Assembly (NCBI GenBank): GCA_037043455.1
Contig: JAWPHD010010985.1
Coordinates: forward strand, 23,875 to 87,874
Direction: 5' to 3'
DNA length: 64,000 nucleotides
Source: Cyrtodaria siliqua
Taxonomy: Eukaryota; Mollusca; Bivalvia; Adapedonta; Hiatellidae
Below, piece after piece: positions 35,801 to 46,630 of the stretch; position 1 is the stretch's first letter; each line of letters begins with the position of its first letter. The position numbers and the translations under genes were made by a program. The notes below the pieces were generated by a model. It was not told the origin of the DNA. It ran no database searches and saw nothing but the letters and a program-made list of their open reading frames with translations.

Positions 35801-37553
35801 CCATTGCCTAAAATAGTTAAGATCGCTGTGGTAGAATGTCTTAAAGAATGCTACAGGACTTTCTAAACGGGTAAATACACAGTAATGCACTGAATCGTAT
35901 AATAAACAACTATTGTCTTGAAACTATTATTTTTTTAAATGTAAAGGTTTAAAAACGATATACTTTTATTAAAATGCAGATTACATCTACCTACCCAGAT
36001 TTAGCAAAATTGGTCCAATATGTCATAAGCTTCTTTGAGAATGTTTTCTCGTGCGATGTATAACGTTTGGTTGCGTCCAGTGGTTCCCCAAACACATACA
36101 TAATCTCATCGGCGTGAAGGACACCTGTCCAATTCGGCCAGGGATGGACGCTTGAACGCTGATCGAAAACATAATAAAACACATTCATTCCCGCCGAGGC
36201 GTAATGCTGAGCAAAGTCTATTGTAGGACAGATAAAATTAAAGTCGCCAACCGCCATGTCTATTTGCGCAATGTTGCTTTTCTGGTCATCCGGATTAATC
36301 CAGTTCCGGTAATGAAACTTTATCGCCTCCATTCCAAAAGAGTTTAACATGTTCGGGTAATACGGGTGGTAGCGAAACATATCGTCTATTAATAAATCGA
36401 ACTGATTCTGACTTATCTGAGGTTCGGAATGTATACTAAATATCTCCTGTTCATAGTACAACAACCAGTAATTTGCTTCTTGCGTATTATGACCTAATAA
36501 CATCGGACATTTTTTAAAATTGTTTGTTTGTAAAGATTTCTCCGGAGATTCAGTCAGAAACGCACCGTCCACGATAGGCACAAACGGGAATCTTACCACG
36601 CCGTATATTATTGTTTCATATTCTTTGGTAAATATCAATTCAGCTGGTTTGTTGCGTAAGCATTCCACCATTTCTAGCACGTGATCCGTATCCTGATTAC
36701 AGCCAATCAAACGAGCTAATTTCAAGGCCCTACGTTTTGCTTCCTTGTCCGGAAGAACTGCCCATGCTGCGTGAGGAGCACCGCTTTGTAATATTGTCCG
36801 TTGAAACTTACTTCGACTCAACGGCGACAGCATATGCATTCCAACACTTGCGGCGCCCGCACTTTCACCAAATAGTGTAATAGAACCCGGATCCCCTCCG
36901 AAACTGATTATATTTTGCTGCACCCATTCTAAAGCCATAACTTGATCAAACATGCCGGCATTTCCCGGTGCCTCCCTGTGAAAAAGCGATAGGAAGCCCA
37001 GGGCCCCGACTCTGTATTGCATAGATACTACGATGACATCGTTTTCGGCTGCTATATACTTAGCATCATATATATCCAACGTGGAAGAACCTGTGGTGAA
37101 ACCTCCACCAAATATCCATATCATAACTGGCTTTTTTACAAATGGAGGAGTAGTTCTCGGTACCCACACATTTAAATACAAACAATCTTCAGTACGATTA
37201 GTGTTGGCATCCCACACTTTAGCGCCAGTATGATTAGGGAAAACCCCATCAAGACTTTGCCAGCAGGAATTCGGCTTTTTTGTTGCATTTAGGGTACCCG
37301 TCCATGGATCATTTTGAATTGGGTGCTTGAATCTTAAATCTCCAACAGGCGGTTTAGCGTAAGGGATTCCTAAAAAAACGTCGATTTCTTTATGATGTTC
37401 ACCGACACTCATTCGGATGCCCTTCACCTTGCCTTTTTTGATCTGTACAGTAGGTCCGAATCCGTTACTACCCTCCACTCCCACCACCACAAACAATATC
37501 CCAACCACACAGGCCCTGAATAGAACCTCTCCAAAATCCATTTTCAATTTCAT
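29662..37553 (-). CDS. Acetylcholinesterase, T-tailed form (3 coding exons)
   Basis: It hydrolyses acetylcholine and is a secreted or membrane-tethered synaptic enzyme. Joining 37553-35995, 34575-34382 and 29801-29662 gives 630 residues, close to vertebrate AChE-T precursors. Residues 1-28 look like a signal peptide. Catalytic triad: Ser231 (FGESAG), Glu359 (NTQEAN), His480 (VLHADE). The oxyanion GGG is at 149-151. The choline-site Trp114 matches Torpedo W84. Acyl-pocket Phe322/Phe324 (RFPFVP) mark an AChE rather than a butyryl-type pocket. Disulfide Cys pairs are 97/124, 285/298 and 442/570. The peripheral-site Tyr70 and Tyr121 equivalents are Ser and Thr; the Phe330/331 equivalents are Tyr362/Trp363. 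The tail (585-630) is an aromatic T-type peptide with Cys627. Junction phases match and both introns are GT-AG. Confidence 0.92.
30235..30705 (+). repeat. Dispersed repeat I, copy 2
   Basis: Colinear with 23210-23720, as described there. It lies within AChE intron B, in the opposite sense to the gene. Confidence 0.7.
31357..31413. repeat. 57-bp hairpin
   Basis: The 23-bp arms CATTGTAAACCC-x-GATCAGCCTG and its reverse complement differ at one base and enclose an 11-base loop. Flanking text (TTAACTCGCTAAGCAAGAC, AGTCATTTTGCCCA) recalls a common bivalve interspersed repeat. Confidence 0.8.
32940..33045 (+). repeat. Dispersed repeat F, copy 2
   Basis: Shares CTCATGAACAGACTCAATAA, CAGTCTGCTACTTT and TTCTCTTGGTTG with about 1545-1640. 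Confidence 0.55.
34382..34575 (-). CDS. AChE exon 2: end of the catalytic domain
   Basis: It is 194 nt and begins DPNKMPGELHLDEWPLYD, continuing the cholinesterase C-terminal segment. It includes NECVFWKDYLPTL, where Cys570 is the partner of Cys442 and FW..LP is the family signature. The exon ends AAGACAG|GTAAAT in phase 1; the frame closes three codons later if unspliced. Confidence 0.92.
34576..35994 (-). other. AChE intron A
   Basis: It is 1419 bp, with GTAGGT at the 5' end and TGTATTTACAG at the 3' end. It contains a GC-richer block at about 35530-35760 (see separate entry). The intron sits exactly at the G/DPN position, which as I recall is also the exon 3/exon 4 border of vertebrate ACHE. 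Confidence 0.75.
35530..35760 (+). repeat. GC-richer conserved-looking block, likely interspersed repeat
   Basis: It contains CCGGGAACCTGCCCTACTC, TTCTTTAACGTGCTCGG, CGGTTTACGTCCCCATCCGA and GTGTCTTGCCCAAGAACACA. I have the impression of having seen similar phrasing in many marine invertebrate genomes, so it may be a widespread repeat. It is not coding in either direction. Confidence 0.4.
35995..37553 (-). CDS. AChE exon 1: signal peptide and most of the catalytic domain
   Basis: It encodes residues 1-520. The start is MKLKMDF, the first Met of the frame; Met5 is an alternative. Both precede a hydrophobic stretch (ACVVGILFVVVGV). The exon ends TTTGCTAAATCTGG|GTAGGT, inside the family-typical NFAKSG-DPN sequence. 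Reading on gives an immediate TAG, so the splice is required. Possible N-glycosylation sites include NAT, NHT, NRT and NWT. Confidence 0.93.
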
Positions 37554-38195
37554 TGTTTTGAGACATCAATAGTGAGCCAACCTGAAATAAAAACTTACCT
37601 ATTAATTAACTGCTATATTGTGAAACGGTTAATTTGTGATATGATATTTGTGAACTGATATGATATGTTGAAAAATAGATTGTTCTGTAACTGATATGTT
37701 GTATTAAGTTTGTTAATGATCTACCACCTCAAGAAGAAAAATGCAGAGACAGACATATTTGATGATTCAATAATGACTACGTCTGACCGTGAAAGAATAC
37801 AAACAAAAATCAACTTAGTCTCAAACAAACAGAACCATGGGCAACGCAAAGTAAAACTGCTTATAGGAACATCTGAAAAGTTGTCCGACTTAAAGAGGCA
37901 TTACCTATAACTACGTGAGCTCAATATTTCTGCGTATTTATGTAAACATCGCAATTGTATGAGTATTGCGTGAAGAAACATGTGTTATTTTATTTTTCTA
38001 TAATTTTTTGTTCATGATCAAAATACAATCTTGCTTAAAAAGCTGCCTGCCTTTTATTCCATTCAAGTTGCCGGCGTTTTGCATTGTTTATGATTGGATC
38101 TGACATGCGCAATGCGCTTCAGTTTAGCAACACATGTCCGTAAATGGCTTCACTGAAACGATACGAACACTATCATTTCGTTATTATTGTATTCT
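37554..38195 (-). promoter_or_regulatory. AChE 5' flank with a possible 5' UTR splice acceptor
   Basis: About 30 nt before the start codon, the minus strand reads TTTTTATTTCAG|G (exon side from 37581), a good acceptor. The 5' UTR may therefore be split, with the promoter further right, possibly beyond the microsatellite. No TATA box or initiator is convincing. Confidence 0.35.
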
Positions 38196-38206
38196 GGTTG
38201 TTGTTG

Positions 38207-38238
<32 letters not shown>

Positions 38239-38252
38239 GGTGGTTGTGGTGG

Positions 38253-38286
<34 letters not shown>

Positions 38287-38419
38287 ATTATTGGTTATTA
38301 TTGGTGGTGGCTGTGGTGGTGGTTGTGTTGTTGTTGGTGGTGGTGGTGGTGGTTGTGGTGGTGGTGGTGGTGTTAGTGTGTTGTTATCAGTATTATGATT
38401 ATTATTATTATTATTATTT

Positions 38420-38452
<33 letters not shown>

Positions 38453-38456
38453 TCTA
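38196..38456 (+). repeat. Compound (TTG)n/(GGT)n/(TTA)n/(GTA)n microsatellite
   Basis: Successive blocks of TTG, GGT, TTG, TTA, GGT, TTA/TTG and GTA repeats. Long apparent Gly/Val/Leu/Cys reading frames here are artefacts of the tract. Confidence 0.96.
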
Positions 38457-39867
38457 AGACAACGTAGAGTCTGGGCTACTGTGTATACAGTGTTGAGACT
38501 GGTTTTTAACTTCCGGTTTCATTGCCTTATGAAAGTAATTCATATTTAAAACTGTGTTAAATATTTTAGGGATTAGTGATTTGTGGAACAACTTGTTTTA
38601 AGTCTGTCTTTTGTATGCTTTATTGGCAAATCGTTATGTTTGACACGTTTTCATTAGCACCGACATCTTTTTTTCCAGAACTTTTTGTTGACTGCAGAGA
38701 CCGCACAACGCGGTCTGCTATTAATCTAGTAGTGAAAGTAGAAACAAATAAACAGTGAAAGGTTTGGATACTAAAATGGAAACAAGTCAAACATGTGGAC
38801 GACCGTTATGGAGTATATGACAGTCTAGAAAAGTGAGCATTCTCTTGTTCTATTCTCTGTATGCGAAAATACTACCGAACCGTCTACATACGTGGGTTAT
38901 GGTGCATATCAATGCGCGATGTGAAAGGACTTGTAGTATTTCGATAATTGATTCCAGGGGCGTACCTTTAGTGTTTTGGGTATACGAACGGGGGAGGGTG
39001 TGGGAGGTGGGTGTCTTTTTCCCGCTGGTGGGGGTGCGGGGCCTCCCCCGGGTCAATATTTTTTTTAAAAATTGAACCCAAAAAAGCAGTTTTGAGCGAC
39101 TTAGATACGTATTTTGAAGCTATTCTAATTCTCCAAAGTCATTTCTTTTCTTTGATTTATTGAATTTTTATTCTATTCACTATATTATACTCCCCTCACC
39201 CTAACCCCACTTCTTAAACTGTGCTTATTGGCTGCATGGTTACATGAAAATGACCTGTAAAGATGGTATAAACAATATCTAATAAAAAAATATAATAATT
39301 AAACAGTACATTAACAGGCACTCTTGTGTAATGAGCATATTGCAAAACATGGCATGGCCCTAAAGGATAGTCTCAGAATTATTCTTTGTCATTTCTAAAT
39401 TGAAAAGTTGCATTTTCTTAATGGTCTCACATACAGAACCTGCTGAATAATGTTAATTAATTCATTTGAAGGCAGATTTTGAATACATACAAAAAACAGT
39501 GGCGTTTCGTGGTAAAATATGCTATTTGGACCCCTGAAAATCACAAATATCATTTTTGAGTAGATATTATTATCAAGATAGCTTCAACTGGTTGAAAATC
39601 ACATGTTATTGATGAAATCAATTTAAAATCACTTTATTTGAAGCAAAAGATAGGGACGGTTGTCGAGATATGACATTTTGAAGATTCTGGATTTACGCGT
39701 AAAAACCGAAGGAATTTTGCTTTAGCCAAAGCTCTTTTAAGCCCTCATATTTTGTCGAAAAGGATTTTTTTCTAAAAGAGAATGACATCATTTCTCTCAG
39801 ATCGAATGTATCAAACAATTTAGCCAGAAAAAAACAACTTCAGTCAGGTTTGAATGTCTCTTTAGAA
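38457..39867. other. Spacer with a GC-rich patch
   Basis: About 38950-39060 contains CAGGGGCGTACCTTTAGTG, then GGGGGAGGGTGTGGGAGG, CCCGCTGGTGGGGGTG and CCTCCCCCGGGTC. This resembles a common animal interspersed repeat (GGGCGTA start), class unknown. The rest is AT-rich without features. Confidence 0.4.
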
Positions 39868-40275
39868 CAGACTACACCAATTACTAACCAGTAAGCAGGC
39901 AGGGAAAAATTTCCAGGGTAAATTCGGAGCTCAGTATTACACAGAATCTCTTAATTTTGTTTGGTTGTCAAGGTAAACAAATCAAAAAATCTTGCTAAAA
40001 AATTAAAATTCAACTTTTGAAGAGTACTTATAAAAGTTAATACATATGTGTAATGTATTCATAATGTGTTGCATAATCAAAGAAAGAAGTATATTTTACA
40101 TTTTCCTCATGTTTCTACATGCAAGTAGGTGGGTCAGCACCATCCGACCCAAACAGCTTTTTCAAAACATACTCAACGTATGGCTAAAAATATAGCTTCC
40201 TATATAAGGGAACTCAGTACAGAGCTTAGAGCTATAAGGTAGGCCTATGGAAAATGAATTGGTGTAGTATGACCA
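39868..40275 (+). repeat. Dispersed repeat H, copy 2
   Basis: Colinear with 19790-20236. It lacks about 40 bp present in the middle of the first copy. Confidence 0.75.
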
Positions 40276-41522
40276 AGACTCACACCCCTATTATCTCCCT
40301 TGAATACTCATGCCCTACAGATGAAGGAGGTAGATTAAAGGTGTAAACACGCCCATTGATTGTTGCGTTGAGTTGTGTGTGAATTAAAATTTAAATGCCA
40401 TGTTGTCATTCATATCTAGGCCCAAATTAAAAATGAATAACTTACATTCTCATCGCAAATGACACATATGCTGCCTTCAAAAACAAAAACACTGAGATGC
40501 CATAATATTGTATCCATACACTCATTTCCTTATAAGCAAAATAAATTAAAAACTCACAATTTTAGCATGACAATGCTTGAAAAATGTAACAAATAAATCA
40601 ACAATGTGATATAAACCAAAAATAGCACTTTAAATTAGTGAAAATGCCTTTTTTTACAAAAAGAAATGAAAATTATTTATTGACGCCATTATGCAAAAAG
40701 AAATGAGAATTATTTATTGACGCCATTATGCGACCACCCAAGGCCGGCACTTCCTGTGTTGCAATGGGTGTGCTACACCTAAAAAGGCCGTTTTTCTACA
40801 TTTTACAGGATACATTGATTTATCTTTACCAGGTTCTAAATATATAGCATTTTAGGAAGAGATCACAGAAAAATGCATGTTGATATAAGATTTATAGCTA
40901 ATTCTGGCTCATTTTACACATCATGGGTCTAATCACCACGGGGTTGTATTTTTTTCTAAATTTTGAGGTGTCCCGCAAACATGAAATTAAAAAAAGTTCA
41001 ATCTGGTAAATATTTGATAATTGTGTTTTAAATTGCAGATATTGGATCAATGAATAATATAAGCATAAATACATGTTGTAAATGTTGTTTATCTCTATGC
41101 TACGAACAAAAACCTTACAGTGGGACCCTATGGAAAATTAATTGTGATGTGAGACGCGTAGAGTTTGTCATCGTTATCTGACGTACTGTTATGTTTTAAT
41201 TATACTGATTTCTGTAAATGCCATCATGTAAGATTGAGTTGTGTCTCTTGACGATTTACCTGTGATATCGATAGCTAGCATCTGTTCTTTGTCCCCAGTG
41301 TAGCCATAGTTATCCACATTCTCGGTATGTTATATACCTCATACTGATTCTGAAAATATACAGAAATATAGATGTATATATCTGGCGTGGACAGCATTTG
41401 ACTCAGTGGATAGCGAGGTACAGTTTGAATCAGGTTATCACTGATTCGAACATCACCGGCGCCGCTTGGTTTCTTAGGTGTGTCCATCCCATGGGCATGA
41501 CTCTCAGTTATTTAGCCACGTC
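40276..41522. other. Spacer with a 38-bp duplication
   Basis: AAAAAGAAATGA(A/G)AATTATT and TATTGACGCCATTATGC are repeated directly at about 40657-40733. A minus-strand open stretch at 41275-41487 was examined and rejected. Nothing else is supported. Confidence 0.45.
41517..41522 (+). repeat. Target-site duplication, left copy
   Basis: CACGTC immediately before TGTAGGAACCTC; identical to 46631-46636. Confidence 0.75.
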
Positions 41523-41816
41523 TGTAGGAACCTCAAACGTGAAACATGTCACAAATGTAAAAACGGTTACAAATGTAAAAAAAAAAAGTCACATATGTAA
41601 AAACATACGACAAATGTAACACGTTTGGTGACATATGTAAAAAAAATAAAAGTGACAAAAGTGAAAAAAAAAGTTAACAAATGTAAAAAAAAAAAAAAGT
41701 TACATATGTAAAAAAAAAAAGAACACAAATGTAAAAATGCATTATTAAATGTTCATTTTTTTTAGCTTAGTTGATCAAAGGTCATGACCATGACGTGGTG
41801 CGTCGTCCGTCCGTCC
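41523..41816 (+). repeat. Left terminal inverted repeat
   Basis: It consists of about nine spaced copies of ACA(A/T)ATGTAAAAA-like motifs with poly-A runs. It then runs through AGCTTAGTTGATCAAAGG and TCATGACCATGACGTGGTGC to CCGTCCGTCC. It pairs with 46630-46331. Confidence 0.88.
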
Positions 41817-41822
41817 CTAAAC

Positions 41823-42470
41823 TATTTTTGTAGCGACTACTCCTCCAAAACTACTAGATGTATTTTCATGAAACTTTACAGGAATATTGTCCATAACGTC
41901 TAGTTGAACTTAGCAAAATATCACGTTGATGTGAAATCCAAGATAGCCGCCAAAGCTAATAATAGCTTTAAAAACAAGTTTATAGCGACTACTTCTTGAA
42001 AACTGTAACTGATATTGATATGAGATTTTTCTAAAATGATCATCATGATATGATGTTGTTCGACGTTACACATGGCTGCCAGTGGCCATCTTTGTTTACA
42101 TAGAGTTTGTATAGTAAAAATTTGTAGCAACTATATTCCTCTGAAACTACTTAACGGATGTTCATGAAACTTCACAGAAATGTTGCTCTTGATGTCTAGT
42201 TGATCCTAGCAAAATTTCAGGTCGGCCGAAAATTCAAGATGGCCGTCACAGCTAAAAATAGATGTTTTAAAAAATGTTTGTAGCGACTACTTCTTGAAAA
42301 CTGTAAGTGATATTGATATGTGACTTTTTATAAAATGATCAGCATGACATGGTTGGCATTTAACATGGCTGCCAGTGGTCATCTTTGTTTACATAGAGTT
42401 ATATAGTAAAAACCTCTGAACCTACTTGACAGATTTTTATGAAACTTCACAGGAGTGCTGATCTAGCTGT
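41823..42470 (+). repeat. About 300-bp tandem modules inside the element
   Basis: The modules contain GTAGCGACTACT, CATGAAACTTxACAGGAAT, GTCTAGTTGA, TCAAGATGGCCG, TTGAAAACTGTAA and TGGCTGCCAGTGG. There are about two full modules plus a partial third. Confidence 0.8.
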
Positions 42471-43819
42471 CAATACCTATCAGTAGAGCTTCAAGGTCAT
42501 TGGCCTCTTGTTGTACTTGTATTCAAGGATAAGACTTAAATCCATATTTCGAGCCTATTTTTAGATCACCTCAGCTATTCTTACCCTCAATACAGCAATG
42601 CTATAAAAATAAAAGAACTAAGAGTGGCCTCAATTTATATACCTGAGTTGATCAGCCATGAAGCGTGCTGGCTGTAAATATTCAAGCTTCCCATGCTTTT
42701 TCACTGACCAAGTAGCGTTGGGAAATGTGTCTTTTAAGCGTTCGTACTATACTTGAAATTCACCAACAGTCCCTTTAATAATGAAATGCATTATTCTGTG
42801 GAACATTTGCTTTGCTTTTTGTTGATGTTTTAGTGTTGTATTTTTTGTCTTGCCTTTTCAAAAAAAAAAACGTAGAGACATATGAGTATGTGTTAATTTT
42901 ACTTTGGCAACAGATACAAAGGCATCGTTCAGTTTTTGCTAAGAACAGGCACTATGTTAACCTAGAGTCAAATTATATAATCAGGTATTATTGCATAATT
43001 CCACTTATTCATAAAACTTACACATGATGACTCAAGCCACATAGCTACAAGAAATAAGTAAAGATCGCAGTCAAGGTCATCAAAACGGTGATCCTCATCC
43101 CATGTTCTTTTTAGATCACCTGTGCCGAAGGCTCAATGTGATCTATTGGAAAGTGATCTATTGGAATCACTCTTCGTGTTATCAGTTGTCTTGACCAAAC
43201 TTCACATGGATGATCCTTAGATGAATGCTTTTTAAATACTTTCTAGAACAGGCGACACGTGAGAACAGGCGACACGTGCACCAAAAGAAAATGCACCCAT
43301 CTAGTCTAAGTAGTTGTCAGAATGATCGTGTTTTTCATGTTGATCAAGACTGTGTAGGCATGACATGAAATTCGATGGAATTCTTATGAAAAATGTTTCT
43401 TATGTTTTGGAATAAATCTTTTTATATGGTAAAACTCTACTTTTGGTTTTCATTTCCCCCCAAATAGTCAAACTATTTCAGAATTGCAGAAAGAAACTGG
43501 GAGTTAAGAAAAGTAGGTTCCTGGTAGAAGTTATGATGACATGTAAATTCAATTGATAAAACTGTTGAAAACATATTATCTATTTTAGAATCAATTTAAC
43601 TTTTCAATGAGGAGCCCACGCTTTCACTATGTCTCAGTAGAAATGGCTATTCTACCGTCTGAAAATACACTGATAGTAGTTGCCTCTCTTGTACTTTTTT
43701 TTATACGCGAATGGTATGGGATCATCCATAAACAATTACTCATTCCAGGCGACAATTTTGAAACTATAACACCCAAACAGGTACATTGCGCTTGTAGAAA
43801 GAAAGAACCTCATTGTTTT

Positions 43820-44560
43820 GGATAGTTGAAGGACAAGGTCACCATGCCTTTATGGAAATATGAATTATGTAGCATGATTTCAAAAGCCACCATCAAGAAA
43901 CGTCATGTATATTTCCCTAGGTGAGAGAGGAACTCTTGATTTGGGGTCTAGGCAGTCAAAGGTCAAGGTTACCATAACCTTGTATGGAAATATGCATTCC
44001 AAGCTATAACTGAAAGCATAACACTCATGAAACTTCTTAGGTACATGGTCCTTGGTGAGAAGTGGAACTTATTGTGTTTGGGGTCAGTAGGTTAAAGGTG
44101 AAGGTCGTTATGACCTCATGTGGCTATATTTATTCCACGTGATAACTTCAAAAACACGACACTAATCTTAAAACTTATAGATACATTGCCCTTGGTCAGA
44201 GGAGGATCTCTGTTGATTTTGAGTTCACTAGGTTAAAGGTCAAGGTCATAATAACCTCATAGGGTATACATATTCCAAGTGATAACTCCAGGAGTATAAA
44301 ACCTCATGTAACTCATGTAACTTTATAGGCAAATTGCCTTTGGTAAGGGAAGGAACCCTTTTGCTTTTAGGGATTGAAAGACAAATGTCAAGGTCACCAT
44401 GACCTTATATGCACATAAGCATTCCACATGACAACTTCAAAAGTATACAATCCGGCCTTAAGGGTAGTAAAAGTGTGCATTGTCCGTAGTGAGAGGAGGA
44501 AGCCTATTGTTTTTGGGTTCAGTAGGTCACCAAGGACACTTGGAACGGACAATTGCCGAA
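43820..44560 (+). repeat. About 125-bp tandem modules inside the element
   Basis: About six copies of a unit built on AAGGTCAAGGTCACCATGAC, ATTCCAxxTGATAACT, AAACTTxTAGGTACAT and GTTTTGGGxTCAGTAGG. Confidence 0.8.
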
Positions 44561-44945
44561 TCCTGAGAGAAACATTCTCCAACCTGTAAATTGTAAGTAT
44601 AAGGCCATCTTGAAACTTACAGAAATAATACCCGTGTTAAAATATTAATTTTAGGGTCAGTATGTCAAAAGGTTAAGGTCACACTAACCTAATCAACCCA
44701 AAAGCGTCTCTTGCGCTGTAATTTATTTACTATTATACCTTCAATCTTGAAACATACAAATACATGTAGTATCCATTTTTTGCAACAACTACCCTATTGC
44801 GTTCATGGTAGTAGGTCAACCCAACACCACCCTACGGCCAGCCATTCCATTCAACAGCTTTCCAAATGTTCACATAGTAACAACGTACTGCTGCCAACTT
44901 GAATTTAATTATGTGCGCCTTTTTATAATTTATTCGGAACGTCCG

Positions 44946-45070
44946 TTTCAGAGTGGTTGGTTAGAGTCCACTTGCTGTAAGTTCGATCCCTCAGGGGCCT
45001 AGGAATCTCTATGGAAGGAAGCTATCCAGCTGGCTTGCGGAACGTCGGTGGTTCTACCCAGATACCCGCC
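44946..45070 (+). mobile_element. SINE-like insertion (family C) in the element
   Basis: A degenerate tRNA-like head (GAGTGGTTGGTTAGAGTC, GTTCGATCCCT) is followed by GCGGAACGTCGGTGGTTC, TACCCAGATACCCGCCCG and TTCATGA. I recognise this as a bivalve SINE core. A G-rich tract follows to about 45135. Confidence 0.6.
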
Positions 45071-45689
45071 CGTTCATGAAAAATTGCGGTGGTGGTGATG
45101 ATGGGTGGGGGGGGGAGGGGGGGGTGGCTGGGGCGCAACATAGCTAAAGGTGTAGAATTGATAAACAAAAAATAACACAGAAATATGTAAAGAAAAAAAA
45201 AGAAATCGGGTTTGGAATGGAATGGGCTGTGGGGTAACTTAAAGATTGGATGGAAAAAGGAGGAAAAGGCGGGGGTGTGGGGATGGGAGGTGCACATAAG
45301 AAATATATATTTGTAAGAATTGACTAAAACAACACAGAAATATGTCCTAATGTAGTGCATACTTATGTCCATTGAATATAAAACTGAATCACATGGTTTT
45401 AGTCGTATGTGTAGTTTTGCCTATGCTTTTTCCAGATGACATCCAGTCACTTTAATATATTAAAATAGCATGTATATATGTAGAGCCTCATTTAATAATT
45501 TAATCCAAATTGAATAGGCGATGTCCCCTGTAAGTGTGATAATAAGGATCAATTACCATTCATGTGCATTAGCACTTGAACAATATCACATTCGTGCTTT
45601 AAAGTTAGTTTGCTAATAAACGTAATCTTGAATTATTGTGTCGTGTTCATTATCAGCTGATAATCTAAGTCTACGTGAAACAAGTGACC

Positions 45690-46060
45690 TCTGGGGCGTG
45701 GCTAAATGTGACCCCAGGATCACCATTCGAACAGGCTTGGTTAGAGGACCATACGCTTATAGTTAATGCAAAATATTAAACCTCTGGCTTTTATAGTTTC
45801 AGAGAAGAAGTTTTGTCCCCCTATATAAGCCTATGTAAAACTGTGAGCCCTGGCGCGGGGCTTAACTGGATACCAGGGTTACCATTTGACAAACTTAGTA
45901 GAAGATATAAACTGATGCTACATGTAATGCATGAGAGCTCTGTACCTTGTGGTTTCAGAGAAGAAGGGTTTTTAATGTTTTTCCCAATATAAGTCTTTGA
46001 AAAACATGTAAAATCTCAATATACCAATTTTGGACGCCCGGGGCACGATCATGTTTTATC
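45690..46060 (+). repeat. About 155-bp tandem modules inside the element
   Basis: Two units with GGGGCGTGGCTxAA, CCAGGxTxACCATT and TTTCAGAGAAGAAG, followed by a degenerate third at about 46010. Confidence 0.65.
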
Positions 46061-46330
46061 CGAGGGACTTTATTTGAAGAGATCTGATAGGGTAGGCGTT
46101 GGCGATCATTTTAAAAGACAAATTGTCGAAATCTGTCCACTGGTTCTTTAGAAAAATACTGTTTAATGTTTTGATAATATATGATAATGGCGGCCATCTT
46201 GGACCTAATGCTAGCAAATCTAAAGAGCAAGTCATTTAATTATTATCCATGTGTTGCTTCGTCAAAATTGGCCAAGCGGTGTCTGAGGAGAAGTCGCCAC
46301 GGACAAAATTTTACGGGCGGACGGACGGTA

Positions 46331-46630
46331 AGACGGACGGACGGATGCCGCACCACGTCATGGTCATGACCTTTGACCAACAGAGCTAAAAAAAAAATGA
46401 ACGTTTAACAATGTATTTTTACATTTGTGTTCTTTTTTCTTTTACATATGTAACTTTTTTTTTTTTTTACATTTGTTAACTTTTTTTTTCACTTTTGTCA
46501 CTTTTATTTTTTTTACACATGTCACCAAACGTGTTACATTTGTCGTTTGTTTTTACATATGTGACTTTTTTTTTTTACATTTGTAACCGTTTTTACATTT
46601 GTGACATTTTTCACGTTTGAGGTTCCTACA
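46331..46630 (-). repeat. Right terminal inverted repeat
   Basis: It is the reverse complement of the left arm and differs by scattered substitutions and poly-A length. Both the inner GGTCATGACC boundary and the outer GGTTCCTACA end are preserved. Confidence 0.88.

Larger units (their letters stand above)
41523..46630. mobile_element. 5.1-kb long-TIR transposable element, apparently non-autonomous
   Basis: The termini are TGTAGGAACCTC... and ...GAGGTTCCTACA. The inverted repeats are about 295-300 bp and pair with only a few differences. They are flanked by the 6-bp direct repeat CACGTC. The interior holds three blocks of tandem DNA: about 41823-42470, about 43820-44560 and about 45690-46060. 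A nested SINE lies at about 44946-45070. I find no transposase, integrase or polymerase frame. Six-base duplications and TG...CA ends fit an integrase-type mechanism; Polinton/Maverick elements also have 6-bp duplications and long TIRs, but they usually begin AG. The family is unresolved. Confidence 0.8.

Noticed and set aside
38134..38426. Gly/Val/Leu/Cys/Trp-rich open frames
   Set aside because: Pure translation of a TTG/GGT microsatellite.
41275..41487. Minus-strand exon candidate interrupted by the long-TIR element
   Set aside because: Neighbouring acceptor and donor sites give no continuous frame, and the sequence on the far side of the element is not open in any compatible phase.
41523..46630. 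Classification as a Polinton/Maverick
   Set aside because: The 6-bp duplication and long TIRs fit, but the ends are TG...CA rather than AG...CT and none of the expected polymerase, integrase, protease or ATPase genes is present.
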